Source: Salpingoeca rosetta (lineage: Eukaryota > Opisthokonta > Choanoflagellata > Craspedida > Salpingoecidae). Taken from it: DNA of 55,525 nt. Positions 10,173 through 23,315 of the stretch are shown here, piece after piece. The stretch is taken from positions 1,162,442 through 1,217,966 of the forward strand of contig NW_004754928.1 of NCBI RefSeq assembly GCF_000188695.1, in the 5' to 3' direction. The notes under the pieces are model-generated. The model ran no database searches. It worked only from the letters and a program-made list of their open reading frames with translations, and was not told where the DNA came from. How positions within the stretch are numbered: position 1 is the stretch's first letter; the number at the start of each line of letters is the position of its first letter. Position numbers and translations under genes: made by a program.

Positions 10173-11567
10173 TCAGCAGCCGGGGTCGATGACGAGCACC
10201 GTGTCAGCATGGCTCGGGATGCCGTAGATGAGGCCGTTGTTGGCGAGCACAGCATCGTTCCACTTCCTGGATCCATCGAGGGCGTTGAGGCCTGTGATGG
10301 TTGTGGTGTCCGTGGCGTTGGTGGCGGGGTCGACAATGAGGACGGACCCCGAGTCGTGTGGAATGCCAATGATATTGCCGTTGGGCGCGAGCGCACCGCC
10401 TCGCCACTTGCGCGAGCTTGCCTCGTCAGCGACAACCAGCACATCTGTGGCGTTGGTGGCTGGATCAATGACAAGCATCGCCGCAGCCATTTCTGGGATG
10501 GCGTAGATGAGGCCGTTTGGTGCAAGCACGGCACCACGCCATTTGAAGGAGGCAGTGTCTAAACCAGCCAGTGTGGTGATGTCCGTCGTGAGGGCAACTG
10601 GATCGACGACAAGGACATAAGCTGCCGAGTTGGGAATGCCGTAGATGAGGCCGTTGGGCGCGAGCACACCGCCATACCACTTGCTGGAGTCAGAGGGAAG
10701 GCCAGCCAAGGTCGTGGTGTCAGTGGTGTTCGTTTCTGGATCGACGATCAGCACAGACGTGGCGAAAAACGGTATGCCGAAGATGAGGCCGTTGTCCGCC
10801 ACCACACCTCCAAACCACTTGTTGTTGCCATCAACAGACGTCTCAATGCTTGTGGTGTCAGTAGTGTTGGTGTCGGGGTCGACGATGAGCAGCGTGGTTG
10901 CAAAGGACGGGAACATGTAAATGAGGCCGTTGGACGCCAAAACGGCTCCGGCCCACTTGTTCCCACTGTCCGAGAATCCAGAGATGGTGGTTGTGTCGAA
11001 GGTGTTGGTGCTTGGGTCGACGATCAACACAGATGGCGAGTTGTAGGGTGCAGCGTAGATGAGGCCGTTGTTGGCGAGAACACCGCCTATCCACAAGAAC
11101 GTCAGCGTGCTGAGTTGTCCTCCGAAGATGCTTGCGTTTGCGTGGCACACCTCTGCTCGCAGAGCATCAATCCGGCCCTGCTGTGCGTCGATGGTGCTTT
11201 GCTGTGCATCGATGGCGCTTTGCAGAACAGTATTGATGCTCTCCTGTGCGTCGATGGTAATCTGCTGTGCGTCAATAGTGCTTTGCAGAACAGTATTGAT
11301 GCTTTGTTGTGCGTCGAGGGTGATCTGTTGCGCAGTGACAGTCTCTAGCAACGTGCTAATTGCTGCATTGACGTTCAGGCCGTTCACGAACACGGGCTGG
11401 CTTGACGGATCGCTTGTGTTGAGGTGGAATGCGCCTGCAACGTCCTGCTCCAACACAACCTCAGCCCGGCACACGGCACAGCGCCCACCAACGGAGACAG
11501 ACACCACCAGCAACAGCACCAGCCGTGCTGCAAGCAAAAGCGAGCACTGCTTCGCAACTCGCCTCAT
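10173..11567 (-). CDS. Secreted seven-bladed beta-propeller protein, long-stalk form
   Basis: 464 residues, single exon, minus strand. Signal peptide (LLLAARLVLLLVVSVSV), cap (GAFHLNTSDPSSQPVFVNGL), then the longest stalk of the cluster: about 70 residues built from near-identical 14-residue units such as INTVLQSTIDAQQ, predicted to form a coiled coil. Cysteine in AEVCHAN precedes seven repeats; the last ends LVIDPGC. Blade 2 has LIYMFP and blade 6 APNGNIIGIP, matching blade positions of the paralogues. The stalk suggests an oligomeric, rod-and-head secreted molecule (inference). A C/T-rich stretch lies 60-130 bases upstream of the start. Confidence 0.87.
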   Translation of the reverse strand: MRRVAKQCSLLLAARLVLLLVVSVSVGGRCAVCRAEVVLEQDVAGAFHLNTSDPSSQPVFVNGLNVNAAISTLLETVTAQQITLDAQQSINTVLQSTIDAQQITIDAQESINTVLQSAIDAQQSTIDAQQGRIDALRAEVCHANASIFGGQLSTLTFLWIGGVLANNGLIYAAPYNSPSVLIVDPSTNTFDTTTISGFSDSGNKWAGAVLASNGLIYMFPSFATTLLIVDPDTNTTDTTSIETSVDGNNKWFGGVVADNGLIFGIPFFATSVLIVDPETNTTDTTTLAGLPSDSSKWYGGVLAPNGLIYGIPNSAAYVLVVDPVALTTDITTLAGLDTASFKWRGAVLAPNGLIYAIPEMAAAMLVIDPATNATDVLVVADEASSRKWRGGALAPNGNIIGIPHDSGSVLIVDPATNATDTTTITGLNALDGSRKWNDAVLANNGLIYGIPSHADTVLVIDPGC

Positions 11568-11859
11568 GTTTTGGCTCGTGGGAAATTGTGTGACTTGTGA
11601 GAATTGAGGAAGACACAGGAACTGTCACAGGAGCCTGATATCCAAGTGCACGCCAATTGCGGGTTTTGCACAGCGAGGAGCAGAGGAGCTAGGAGGAGCG
11701 AGAGTGTTTGAGCACACCTCCACCTTTGCTTTCTCGCCAATTACTTGGTGCTACCCCACTTCCCACGCCTTCAAGCCTTCAAGCCTTCCATCGCCGTCGC
11801 GCACAGCAGAACACGGCAGAACATGGACGACACCCACACCCCTGCACAAGTGCACAGGC
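11568..11859. other. Intergenic region between divergent genes
   Basis: About 290 bases separating the minus-strand propeller start from the plus-strand TPR-PH remnant; likely holds promoters for both. No distinct motif beyond a purine-rich stretch at 11680-11700 was recognised. Confidence 0.4.
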
Positions 11860-12966
11860 ATGGCTGACGTCGACAGTGAGCAACACCTCCAAGGCCTTCC
11901 TCGCAGACCTGCAGAGCGAGTTCCCCGACACGTACACCGAGATGACGACGGGGGATGCCTGCAAGCAACTCGTGGTGCCACGCACACGCCAGCACGACTG
12001 CGCGTACGTCGACCTCTTGCGCAAGCAGCTGAAGCAGTCACCACACAAACATGTGAACAAGGCCACCGTGCTTGTGTCGCACGCATGACGGTACAAAGAT
12101 CGCAGCGGCGAAGAACGGGCGCTGGAAGACGCCATCCATGACAACTGACCGATACCTTGGTGCGCGTGCAAGCATAGCGCGCCAAGGCCTTCAACCCGCG
12201 CGGCAAGGCTACAAGGACATGATCCTCGAAGCCATTCGGGGCGACGCTCGGTTACGACGAGAAGGCGCTCGCCATCAGAGTGGCGACGCTGGGCGACAAG
12301 CACCCGAGCACAGCCGACACCTACAACAGTTTGGGCAACGCGTACGCTGGCAAGCGCGAGTACGCCAAAGCCATCGCGTCCCACGAGAAGGCGAAGGATG
12401 CCTTTGGAGCCTTGCTGGGTGAAAACCATCCAAACACGGCAATGGCACTTGCCAACATCGCCCTCGTGCATGACGACTGTGGCAACAAGTCCCAGGCTTG
12501 CACGTGCATGGAACAGGCACTCAAGGTCTTCTCAGCCACACTCGGGCCACGCCACCCGTTCACCCAAAGAGCGGAGCGCAACCTGCAGCGTATTCGCGGC
12601 GATGGTGCACAAGGCACAAGCCAACCCGACCAGTCACAGCAACAGCGTGCAGCACACGCCAGTGCGCCCTTGGCCGGCTGGTTGCAGAAGCGAGGGCTGT
12701 GGAACACCGCCTTTCGCCTTCGCTGGTGCTCGCTTGAGGGTGGCCACCTTGTGTACAGCAGAGGGCCTCAGCTCGCAGAGCGTGGACGCATTCCTCTTGC
12801 AACCGTGTTGTCCGCTGAGCTTGCGCAGGGGGACGGCCAGGAGCTGCACGTTGCCGTTCCCGGGCGAACCTTCGTCTTCCGCCTGGACGAGCGGTCAGGG
12901 AGGGAGACCATGCTTGCCGAATGGTGCAGTGCCATCAGCACGAGAGCGAGTGGGCGTTGTGAGTGA
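11860..12966 (+). pseudogene. Broken TPR-PH domain protein with N-terminal VSHAW-type domain
   Basis: Three parts in different frames. 11870-12088 encodes DCAYVDLLRKQ...NKATVLVSHA followed by TGA exactly where the related fragment at 18170 has tryptophan (VSHTWRF), so TGG to TGA is likely. After a stretch with further frame changes, 12225-12590 encodes kinesin-light-chain-like TPRs (YDEKALAIR, HPSTADTYNSLGNAY, HPNTAMALANIALVH). 12660-12945 encodes a PH domain starting APLAGWLQKRGLW and ending MLAEWCSAIS. The TPR-PH part is open from about 12221 to the stop at 12966. Family knowledge: TPRs bind peptides, PH domains bind phosphoinositides or proteins. I judge the locus disrupted; a shorter TPR-PH product cannot be excluded. 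Confidence 0.65.
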
Positions 12967-13546
12967 GTGTGTGCGTGTGAATGTGTGACTGTGTGTGTGG
13001 GGGGGGGGTGTGAGTGTGCGTGTGTGTGTGTGTATGATGGTGATGTACATGTCAACCAACTGCGACCATAGCGACTGCCAACACATGGCAGTTGTCGTTG
13101 TCGCATCTGCGCGCACTCATCGCACAAATTGCATCTTTGTTATTCTGTGTTGCTCACTCTCTGCACCTGCTGTCAACGTGCGCACTTCTCCATAAGTGTG
13201 TGCTGACTTGCATGAACGACTCTCAAATACTCAAGCAGATGCACCCTTGTCTGTCATGTTCATCGGTGGAATTGTAATGAAGCGCAGCACTCAGAGTGCT
13301 GGACATAAGAGGGGTAACACGAGGCAGAGGACAGGCAAGGGCAACGCTGCGACGATGGTCAGTGCAAGTCGCGCATGGGTGGCGAGCAAAGGCGATAAAG
13401 GAAGAGGTGGAGATGGGGAGGAGGACGGGAAAACAAAAGCAGGACACTCATCGGACAGGACAGCGGGAGAGGGGAAGAACAGGACAACGGGAGAGTGGGA
13501 GGACAGGACAACGGAGAGCAGGACAACGCAAGAAGCCATCATTCAA

Positions 13547-13589
<43 letters not shown>

Positions 13590-13614
13590 ACACACACACA
13601 ACGAAACCCACACG
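12967..13614. other. Intergenic with GT-rich and (CA)n tracts
   Basis: A GT-rich tract begins right at the stop codon of the TPR-PH remnant (12961-13035), includes a run of nine G, and a (CA)n array lies at 13551-13603. Between them is purine-rich sequence with GGACAGGACA-type imperfect repeats (13455-13530). No gene recognised. Confidence 0.55.
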
Positions 13615-14255
13615 TCACACTTGCGAATATCCGCCAGCGTTGACTGCGCGACGCTTCAGGAGGTGGCTGAGGGCGAGCAGAAAGTCGACGGCATAGACAA
13701 GGCCGTACAGGCCACACGAGACGTAGAAGAAGCGCAGGGCGCGCTTGCACTCGCTGTCCGAGGGGTCCACGTAGCCGTCCGAGACACACTGGAAGAAGTT
13801 CTGCAGGGACACAATCGCCGTGGCGCAGGCGGCCACCACCACCGCGTAGCCAACCACGAGCCACGTCTTGAGCAGCATGGGCGCCTCGCTTGCAGCGGAC
13901 GTGTACCGGATCAGAAAGTGGGTGTAGAAGGTGATGCCGATGACCCAGATCAGGCAGTACATGCTGGCAAAGTAGGCGCCCACCAGCAAGGCCACGGAGA
14001 TGGGCGCCAGCACGGCCAACTGCACCACAAAGTTGACGCTCGCACGTCGCGGCTGCGTGTGCACCACCGTCACATGATGCTGCTGCTGTGGGTACTGCTG
14101 TGGGTACTGCTGGTACTGCGGCGGTTGCTGCTGCTGTTGGTACTGCTGCTGTTGCTGTGGGTACTGCTGCTGGTGGTTGGTGTCTGCGTTTTGGTTTTGG
14201 AAGGAAGAAGGAATGGCGCACAAACACGACGCACAAACAAAGAACCAAAACGAAG

Positions 14256-16037
<1,782 letters not shown>

Positions 16038-16611
16038 CCACCTCAAACCAGCTAGGGGTGAGGCGCAGCTTGCTCTTGCTCGTGCTCATCATGGAGGCCA
16101 CCCACAAGAAGACAAGATAGAAGACTCTCTCCTTCTTCGCGACACTGTGAGTGCTCAGCACCAAACGCAAGGGATCTTCGTGATGAGGGGCATGTTCTGA
16201 AGTAGTGGTTGCACAAGATGTCGTGGATTCCATCACACGATGAGGAGCAAGTGCACAACATGGTCGCAAACGCTGCAGGTTCACTGTGTTGGTTTGAGCC
16301 ACGGCAACATGGAAGGAGTACACGCGGCAAGGGTGGTGAGCGCACAAAAAGGAAGACAAGGTGAAAAGGAGAAGGGAAAGGATGACGTGGGACAGAAGCA
16401 AGAATGGGGTGGAGTAACAGCAGCAGTGGGTGTGCAAAGTGGCTGCAGGCTAGTAGGGAGGAGGGAAGGGAGACAGAACAAAGTGGTGGAAGAAGAAACA
16501 GAAGGGCGCTGCAACACATCCCACGAAGAAGATCCAAGACGAGCAGGCAAGCGAACACACAAGTAGAGAAGAAGACAAGCACCCATGCGCACGCACAACA
16601 TGTCTTCACCC
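16038..16611. other. Intergenic, no gene recognised
   Basis: About 570 bases between the L-domain-like gene and the propeller pseudogene. Several frames are open but cysteine-, leucine- or serine-biased and without recognisable domains. Confidence 0.5.
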
Positions 16612-17450
16612 CAGCATCCTGGGTCGATGACAAGCACATACTCGGCGTTGGCGGGAGGAATGCAGTCGACAAGGCCATCATTCACAGCAAGCAAGCACGC
16701 CTCCTGATGCTGGTCGTTGATGTTGCCGTTTGACGCAAGCACGCCGCCAGACCACTGCACTGTAATCGCTGCATGTCGAGCTGTGTCGATCGCAGGCATC
16801 GTCGGCGTCGTCGAGTGATCTGCTGGCTGGGACATTGTAGATGAGGTCGTTGAATGCATGTGAGGTCGCCTCCCGCACCACGAGTGCCAGAGAATGTGCT
16901 TTGTGGAATGCAGCCGTTGTGGATGACGCCATTTTCAGCTGGCATGCTTCATCAGACAGCTGTGTTGGTGGTTCTTGAATCAATCGAGGATAGTGGATAG
17001 AGTGTTGCAGTCGCTGATAAGGGGCCTTGTCTTTGTCTACAGCAAGGGATGATAGTCAGCATGTAGATGAGGCCGTTTATCGCTGGAATTGTGGTCGCTG
17101 CGTCGAACAGGGGTGGATGTCAGGGATCGACGATGAGCACAGATGCACGTCCCTGCGCACAGGTCAAGCTTTTGCTGTTGTTGTTGTTGTTGTTGTTATC
17201 GGCCATTGCACCGCCACCCATGCCATGTTGCCATATCTCTGTGGTTGGCTGAGGTCACGCACGTCACGTGTCGCACGATGGTGTGTTGTGTCTATGAGGC
17301 GTCCTCACCATTGGTTGATGGGTGCTCCTGCACCATCTGTGCTCCACTGCTGCACTGGTGCAAGCACACCGTTCATGTCCACCATGCCCGTTGACTGACT
17401 TGAGTCCATCAGTGGGATGGATGGCTGGTGTTGATGTGTTGATGTGGAAG
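16612..17450 (-). pseudogene. Relic of a beta-propeller family gene
   Basis: Minus strand. The 3' end still reads YVLVIDPGC, but the following codon is TGG rather than a stop. Upstream are QWSGGVLASNGNI (a blade-6 signature, then a deletion), FNDLIYNVPA, an NGLIYM-like segment near 17050, and near 17435 a HINTS remnant followed by stops, which matches the family cap. Pieces therefore keep the order cap to last blade, but blades are missing and frames change. It is the most decayed member of the cluster. Confidence 0.75.
17178..17199 (+). repeat. (TTG)n trinucleotide repeat
   Basis: Seven GTT/TTG units inside the propeller relic. Confidence 0.85.
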
Positions 17451-18230
17451 GGAAGGTGTCAACCTTGTGTCAACCAGAGCTGTGATCCTGCCCATCAACC
17501 GCCTCGCTCGTTTTCTCTTGCACAACACATGGTCCTGCCACCACTGTGGTGCACCTGTCTGTGTCTGTGGCAAGAGCCATCAGTGACGCAAACGAGGAAG
17601 AAGGCGAACAAGAGCACAGATGGCGTCCACATGCGTCGCAAGCAAGCGACAGAGCGAGCAACAGAGCGAGCAAGCGTTGGTGGCTGGCTTGTTGCGGCAG
17701 TGTGGAGTGTGTGCGACAACACAATAACTGTTGTGGTGTATTGTGTATTGTTGTGTTGTTTTATCTTTTTCTTTGTGCTGCAGGGCGGGAAAGTGCTTCC
17801 AAATCGGGTGGCAGGTGTTGCCAGAAACGCAAGGATTTTCCTTCTCTGTCAACATGGCAAGCAAAAGAAGGAAGCAAACAGCGCGGTGCGTTTTGTCAAT
17901 GTGAGCGCCACTGTTGATAACAAGAAGCAAAGGACAGAAAGCAAAAGGACAGAAAACAAGCAAGCACACTGCGTGGATGGTTTGGTTTGTGGATGCGATC
18001 ACAAAGAACGCCTTCCTCGCGTTCACGCAAGCCAGCCAGCAAGCAGCTCGTCGTCGTTGTGGTACAACAAGAGGGACAGCTGCTGTGCGTGTATTATTGA
18101 TCTGTTGCACAAGCAGTGGCAGCCACTCCACGATGCAGTGGGCAATGGAACCGTGCTCTTTGTGTCGCACACATGGCGGTTCAAGAAGATGACACACGTG
18201 CTGGACGTGTTCAGCTTGCTGCTGCTTTGA
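17451..18230 (+). other. Fragment related to the VSHAW-type domain of the TPR-PH remnant
   Basis: Near the right end, 18060-18230 reads SCCACIIDLLHKQW...GNGTVLFVSHTWRFKK, then ends at TGA (18228-18230). It aligns with the fragment at 12000-12095 (DCAYVDLLRKQ...NKATVLVSHA). The upstream 500 bases show no convincing coding signal apart from an acceptor-like CTTTGTGCTGCAG at about 17783. I read it as a partial gene or duplicated fragment; it lacks TPR and PH parts. Confidence 0.45.
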
Positions 18231-18275
18231 GAGTTTGCACATGAAGAAGGAGCAGGCAGGCAAAGGCAACAAACA

Positions 18276-18296
18276 GCAAGTGTGTTTGTGTGTGTG

Positions 18297-18364
<68 letters not shown>
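18276..18364 (+). repeat. (GT)n array
   Basis: About 90 bases of almost pure GT, following the VSHTWRF fragment. Confidence 0.95.
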
Positions 18365-18367
<3 letters not shown>

Positions 18368-18370
18368 AGA

Positions 18371-19805
18371 AAGACAGCGTGTATGCAATACACTCTACTC
18401 ACTCCACTGACTGCTCCCACCCACCACAACCTTCCAATCCGACCTGACCACCTTTCACACCACCCTGCTGCTACCATATCAGGAAGCGTCTGCCACAAGA
18501 ACTACCCCCCTCCCCGACTCTCATGCAAGCACCTGCTCGACGCTCGACCTCCATGCGCACACAATGTAAGCCGGCTGCAGTCACGTCCCTGTTCATCACT
18601 TTTATTCCTCCTCCTCGATCACACGCATGCACACACTCATGCACTCGCACACAAACGCACACATGGGACATTGCTGCCACCACCCGCAGTCAAACAGCAT
18701 GGGCGACCGCAGGAGAGCAGACTGGGGATGAGCGTGGCTGAAGTGGGCGAGGAAGAGGACAAGGAGCTCGTGCACGAAGCAGAGGATATGGCAGAGAGGG
18801 TACATCCATCCACACCACACGCGACAGCGCCACCATAATGAACGCGGCACCACTCCTGCAACTACTATTTGGGAGCGGCATCACGCCCATTCCAACCAGC
18901 ACTGCATGCACCTGTACATGGGCCAGCAGTGACACCGTCCCTGACGCATGCCATGGTGCCGACATTGTCAACAACACCAATCATCACAAGCACATTGCCA
19001 CCGCTGCAGCGGGATTGCAGTGCAGCCGCCAAAATCTCGACCTCATCTGCAGCAACGGCAACGACAGCAACAACAGCTGTGATGGCAGCAGAAACAGCGG
19101 CAGCAGTAGGGCTTGTCCACCTTCCTTTCCTAACACGGTGCCGCCGTTACCTCATGTCTGCGGCGACGGCTACAGCGACAGCGCCACGGCCGTTCAGGGG
19201 CACCCTTCTGTCGCGGACTCCCTTGATGGCATCACCATCATCTTCATCGTCGTCTTCTTCACCCCATCACCGTCATCAACAACAACGACAGAAGCCGCAG
19301 CGGCGTCACCATCGGCAAACACTGCTGCACCACCAGTATCGCTCTCGGCGTATGCAGCGCTTGCAGACAGGGAGCTGGGGACGGACGAGATTCGCATGCT
19401 CGGCTGTTCGTGATGGGGTGCACCAAATGACTGTGTGCTGGCGGTTCGCAGCAAAGAATAGCGCGTCGTATCATTTGTTGTTGTGGCGTGTTCAGCGCAT
19501 GCTCGATGGCACGGCGATCTGTCCACCCGTCTTTGCGTGAGAACAGTCAGCTGAGTTCGTGTTGTTTATTGTGGTATTTTGAACGGGTCGTGAGCTCCTG
19601 CTCAAGGCGTTTCAGCAAGCATGCAGTCGATGACACAGACGAGTACAACAGTTCAGCTCAACAACCTTCGACCGCACCGCCAACTCCACAACCACACCAC
19701 ACTACGAGATGGGAGCATGAAACAGTCAATGGTACATAACTACACATCACAGGCATCGACCCGAACGGCCTCTCTGATTGTGTTGTTGACACGAGAGGTA
19801 TTCCA
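18371..19805. other. No supported gene; one doubtful open frame
   Basis: Open frames at 18838-19413 and 18869-19540 are rich in Ser, Thr, Ala and Asn and show no domain. The first contains one hydrophobic stretch (GITIIFIVVFF). The trinucleotide-like composition (AACAGC, ACAACA) may explain their length. I cannot call either a gene. Confidence 0.4.
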
Positions 19806-21029
19806 TCAGTCCTCGGCACCACCATTGTCCAAGGCCACGCTCACCGCAAAGATTGCGATTGTTGCTGTGATGCCATCGGCCAATGTCGCAAAGAACTCCG
19901 TGCGAGCCTCTCGACAAGTCACCAGATCCTCGATGTAGTCAGCGTCCATCTTGCTGGGGTATTGATGTACGTCCGGGCACTCCGGGAACGCAACTCTCAG
20001 CACGACGCTCCATGCGACCGTGAATGTAATGACAACACAACACAGGATAACCCAACACGCCAGCAGCCATCCCGATCTGATGAGACTGTGGCCCCTTCGA
20101 TGTTGGATGAGGGATAACATGATGGCCATAACCACTCCCAGAATTCCAAAGTTTGTGCTCAAGGCGGACAGCGATCGGCTTCGTGTGGCGAGGCAGTGCG
20201 CGTAGTTCTTGTATGCCTCACTCTACTCCATCGTGTCGTTGGTATTTTCGAGTTTGATGTCTGAACAGGTGCCGGGACTGCCATATGTGAGCAGCAATGC
20301 TGTCAGGACAATGAAAAGGATCAATCCAAGGACTCCAAGAACACCTTTGATGATGACTTTGCCCTTCCCAGCTCGAAGGAAAAAGTTCTTGAGTGTGGCC
20401 TGAAGGAGAACAAGAACACGCAAGCACGTGGGCGAATGAAGGAATAAGGTGTGAGATGGCCAAGCAAACAAACTGGCGCGCTGGTCACCGAGATGACGTG
20501 CAAGGCTACAAGAGGCACAAGAGCGAAACGGCACTACCGTTGAGGTTGCTCGCACCAGGATCTTTTCACGTAGCCAGACTGATTTGGCTTTGGCAAAGTG
20601 CCCGTCTGTGCGGTGGATGATCTTTGTCACTTCTGATGATGGAGGGTATCCAGGTGGTGGTCGGACAATGAACGGCACGTCGGCCAAGTACGAGTACACG
20701 TGGATGGTCTTCTGCAGTTCCGCCGCTACCGCCAACAGACGCACGGCTTCCATGCATGGATTGCTGGTGCCCTTGAACACCCTCAAAGCCCTGATGTCGC
20801 CAACGTCGACGATTCTGTTGTGGTTCCGCTCAATCCAGCTGTCCAGGGCTGGGCCAGCCACACCAAACAGTGAACCCACATCTTTCGACTCACCCACTTC
20901 ATACAGCCCATGCCTCAGAAGCAGATTGTCCAAGATGTTGCTGCCGCCTCCTTGTGGTGCAGGGCGCTTGTGCACCTCTGCATACAAGTCCACCCAAGGT
21001 CGTGGCGAAGCAAGTTGGTGAGCACACAT
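19806..21029 (-). CDS. Unknown four-helix membrane protein with an in-frame TAG
   Basis: Exon 1 is 20556-21029 and begins MCAHQLASPRPWVDLYAEVHK; exon 2 starts at 20399 after a clear pyrimidine tract and CAG, phase 0. The first 158 residues are soluble (ILDNLLLRHGLYEVGE, MEAVRLLAVAAELQKT). Exon 2 has a first membrane helix (KGVLGVLGLILFIVLTALLL), then CSDIKLENTNDTME followed by TAG at 20223-20225. The same frame stays open afterwards as SEAYKNYAHCLATRSRS and continues through three more helices (FGILGVVMAIMLSL, ACWVILCCVVITFTVAW, ITATIAIFAVSVAL) to a stop at 19806. The single stop may be a nonsense mutation, readthrough, or a sequence error. No known family was recognised. Confidence 0.65.
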
Positions 21030-21657
21030 TGCTGCTTGCTGTTGTTCTTCGTTGTTTCTGGCTGGCGTGAAGTGGCGGGCGAGGGAGAGAGAGGTGAGTT
21101 GGGGAAGGGTTCGTTGAAAGGTTGAATGACAAATGGTTTGGCGAGACACTGTGGGAGGGCGTGTCTCACTACTCTTCCAAAGTGCAAAACAATTCTGTTT
21201 GCATTTGCTTGCTGGCAAGCAAGATAAGAACGGTTGAGTCAGTCAGGTCTTCACGACACCCGACTTGTTGACTTGAACCAACGACCAAGCATAGATTGAC
21301 AGAACGAGTGTGTGATAGATGTTTGCTTGCTTTGCTGGTGGATGATGTGATTTCTCTTCGGCACACGTCACAGCGTCACGGTGGAGAGGCCAGAGGTTGG
21401 CGTGTGGCAGCAAGCATTGAAAGGGAATCGAAAAAGGGCGGGTCTGTAGGACATGCGCTGTCACCCACAGACACGTGCAACTAATTTGAGCACGCTACCA
21501 CACTAGCGGAGTGGTGTGGTGCGATTGGCTCATTGTGCAGGAAGAGCAGATCTAAGGGGAGGAAGACATGAACCGCACTACCCCATACACATGTTAACTC
21601 CCATCTACACCTCCGTCTTCTTCCGCCCCCCCCCACAACAACAAAGCACACATCCAC
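21030..21657. other. Intergenic, no gene recognised
   Basis: About 630 bases between two minus-strand genes. A run of nine C lies near 21626-21634. Small frames carry no recognisable motif. Confidence 0.5.
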
Positions 21658-22917
21658 TCAACACCCTGCATCCACCACAAGGACGTCCTTCGAACTACTT
21701 GGCAGGCCATAGATGAGGCCGTTGTTGTTAGCAAGCACACCATCATACCACTTGTTGGTGCCAGCGTCCACAGCAAATGGTTCCAACAAGTTGGTTGTGT
21801 TGGTGCGTGGGTCCACGATGAGCACGCTTGACTCCATGGCGGGAATGCCAACGATGTTTCCATTTGGCGCCAGCAACCCTCCACGCCACTTGCCGTGCTC
21901 AGATGAAAGGCCGGCGATGGAGGTCGTGTCTGTGGTGTTGGTGGCCGGGTCAATGACAAGCACCGATGTACTCTTGAAAGGGATGCCGTAGATGAGGCCA
22001 TTTCTCGCACGCACGGTACCCTGCCACTTGTCGTCGCCTTCGAGCCCCGCGATGGAGGTGGTGTCGGTCGTGTTGGTGGCTGGGTCGATGATGAGCACGG
22101 ATTGGGGGTCGCGTGGAACGGAGTAGATGAGGCCGTTGTCCGCCTGCGCCCCGCCATACCACTGGCAGCAACCACTTGCAAACCCAGCCATGGTTGTGGT
22201 GTCAGTTGTCTTCATGGCCGGGTCCACAATCAACACAGATGAGGAACGCCACGGGATGCCATAGATCAAGCCGTTGTCAGCAGCCACCACGCCGCTGATC
22301 CACTGACCAGTGCCAGCAGGGAGCCCGCTCAAAGTGATATTGTCCACGCTGTTGCTCATGGGGTCGATGATCAGAACGGACTCGGCATCGTATGGGAAGG
22401 CGTATATGAGGCCATCGTGTGCCAGCACGCCACCGCCCCATTTGCGCGCGTCTGGGGCCAAGCCAGGGATGGTCGTTGTGTCGGCGACATTGGTCGTCGG
22501 GTCGATGATGAGCACAGAAGCAGAGCGGTGTGGGATGCCGTAGATGAGGCCGTTGTTTGCCAGCACGCCACCAAGCCAGTCGGCGTCTCCTGTGCCGACG
22601 TTCGCCAGGGTGGTCATGTCTGTTGACGGCGGAAACCGGCGACAGAGGGCTTCCTGTTGCTGTTCATGCCGCTGCTGCAGCTCATCGTTGACACCCACCT
22701 GCTCCTCCAACATGCTGGCCTGTTGCTGCACCAACTTGAACATCTTTCCGACGTCCACGCCATTGACAAAGACGGGCTCCTTCTCTGGATCGCTTGTGTT
22801 GATGTGCAGTGCACCTTCCTTATCCTCCTCCAATACCACCTCCCCGCACACGCGTGCAACGACGACCAGCACCAGCAACAGCAGGAGGGGTTGGAAGCGG
22901 GCAGCCATCATCATCAT
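21658..22917 (-). CDS. Secreted seven-bladed beta-propeller protein
   Basis: 419 residues from the first of four tandem ATGs at 22917; the frame is open further upstream but the hydrophobic signal peptide (FQPLLLLLVLVVVARVCG) begins right after these ATGs. Cap: ALHINTSDPEKEPVFVNGV. The stalk is short and Q/E rich (QQQASMLEEQ, ELQQRHEQQQEA) and ends in ALCRRF. Seven repeats follow; blade 6 has APNGNIVGIP, and the last ends VLVVDAGC, keeping the terminal cysteine. Blade 3 and blade 7 each have one extra residue in the strand turn (AADNGLIY, ANNNGLIY). Secreted role unknown. It is divergent from the hybrid gene that follows at 23316. Confidence 0.85.
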   Translation of the reverse strand: MMMMAARFQPLLLLLVLVVVARVCGEVVLEEDKEGALHINTSDPEKEPVFVNGVDVGKMFKLVQQQASMLEEQVGVNDELQQRHEQQQEALCRRFPPSTDMTTLANVGTGDADWLGGVLANNGLIYGIPHRSASVLIIDPTTNVADTTTIPGLAPDARKWGGGVLAHDGLIYAFPYDAESVLIIDPMSNSVDNITLSGLPAGTGQWISGVVAADNGLIYGIPWRSSSVLIVDPAMKTTDTTTMAGFASGCCQWYGGAQADNGLIYSVPRDPQSVLIIDPATNTTDTTSIAGLEGDDKWQGTVRARNGLIYGIPFKSTSVLVIDPATNTTDTTSIAGLSSEHGKWRGGLLAPNGNIVGIPAMESSVLIVDPRTNTTNLLEPFAVDAGTNKWYDGVLANNNGLIYGLPSSSKDVLVVDAGC

Positions 22918-23315
22918 TATGACTGTGAACGGCGAGCTGGTGATGGCAGGCTTGTTGCTTGTTGCTTTTGCTTGCTTGCTTGCTGGCTGGATGCCTGCTT
23001 CTTTGCTTGCTGTTGTGCTGAGTGTGGGTGTGGAGAAGTGATGGAAATCGTACATCAGCCTTCTGCACAGACAGCAGGAAGCAGTGAAGCAGAGAAGAAG
23101 GCGTTTGGCTGTGCTGTGTTTGTGCTTGTTCTTTTGTTTGTGCTTGGTGCGTTCACACCAGACCATCTACCCCCCTTCATCTTCCCATGACCTCGGTCCT
23201 CGCAGAGAGAACGAGGTCACTCATGTGTCTCCCTCTGTCTCCCCCTCCTCTCACAGTCCTACAGTCATGAGGCGATGTCCTTCCTCTTTCGCTTGCCTTA
23301 CACTCAGCACACTCA

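Noticed and set aside
12280..12966. TPR-PH part as an intact gene starting at 12280
   Set aside because: There is no ATG at that place, coding similarity extends upstream to about 12225 in the same frame and then breaks, and the TGA in the VSHA motif also marks damage.
18838..19540. Two overlapping Ser/Thr/Ala/Asn-rich open frames
   Set aside because: Both are open in the same stretch, show no recognisable domain and follow simple-sequence composition.
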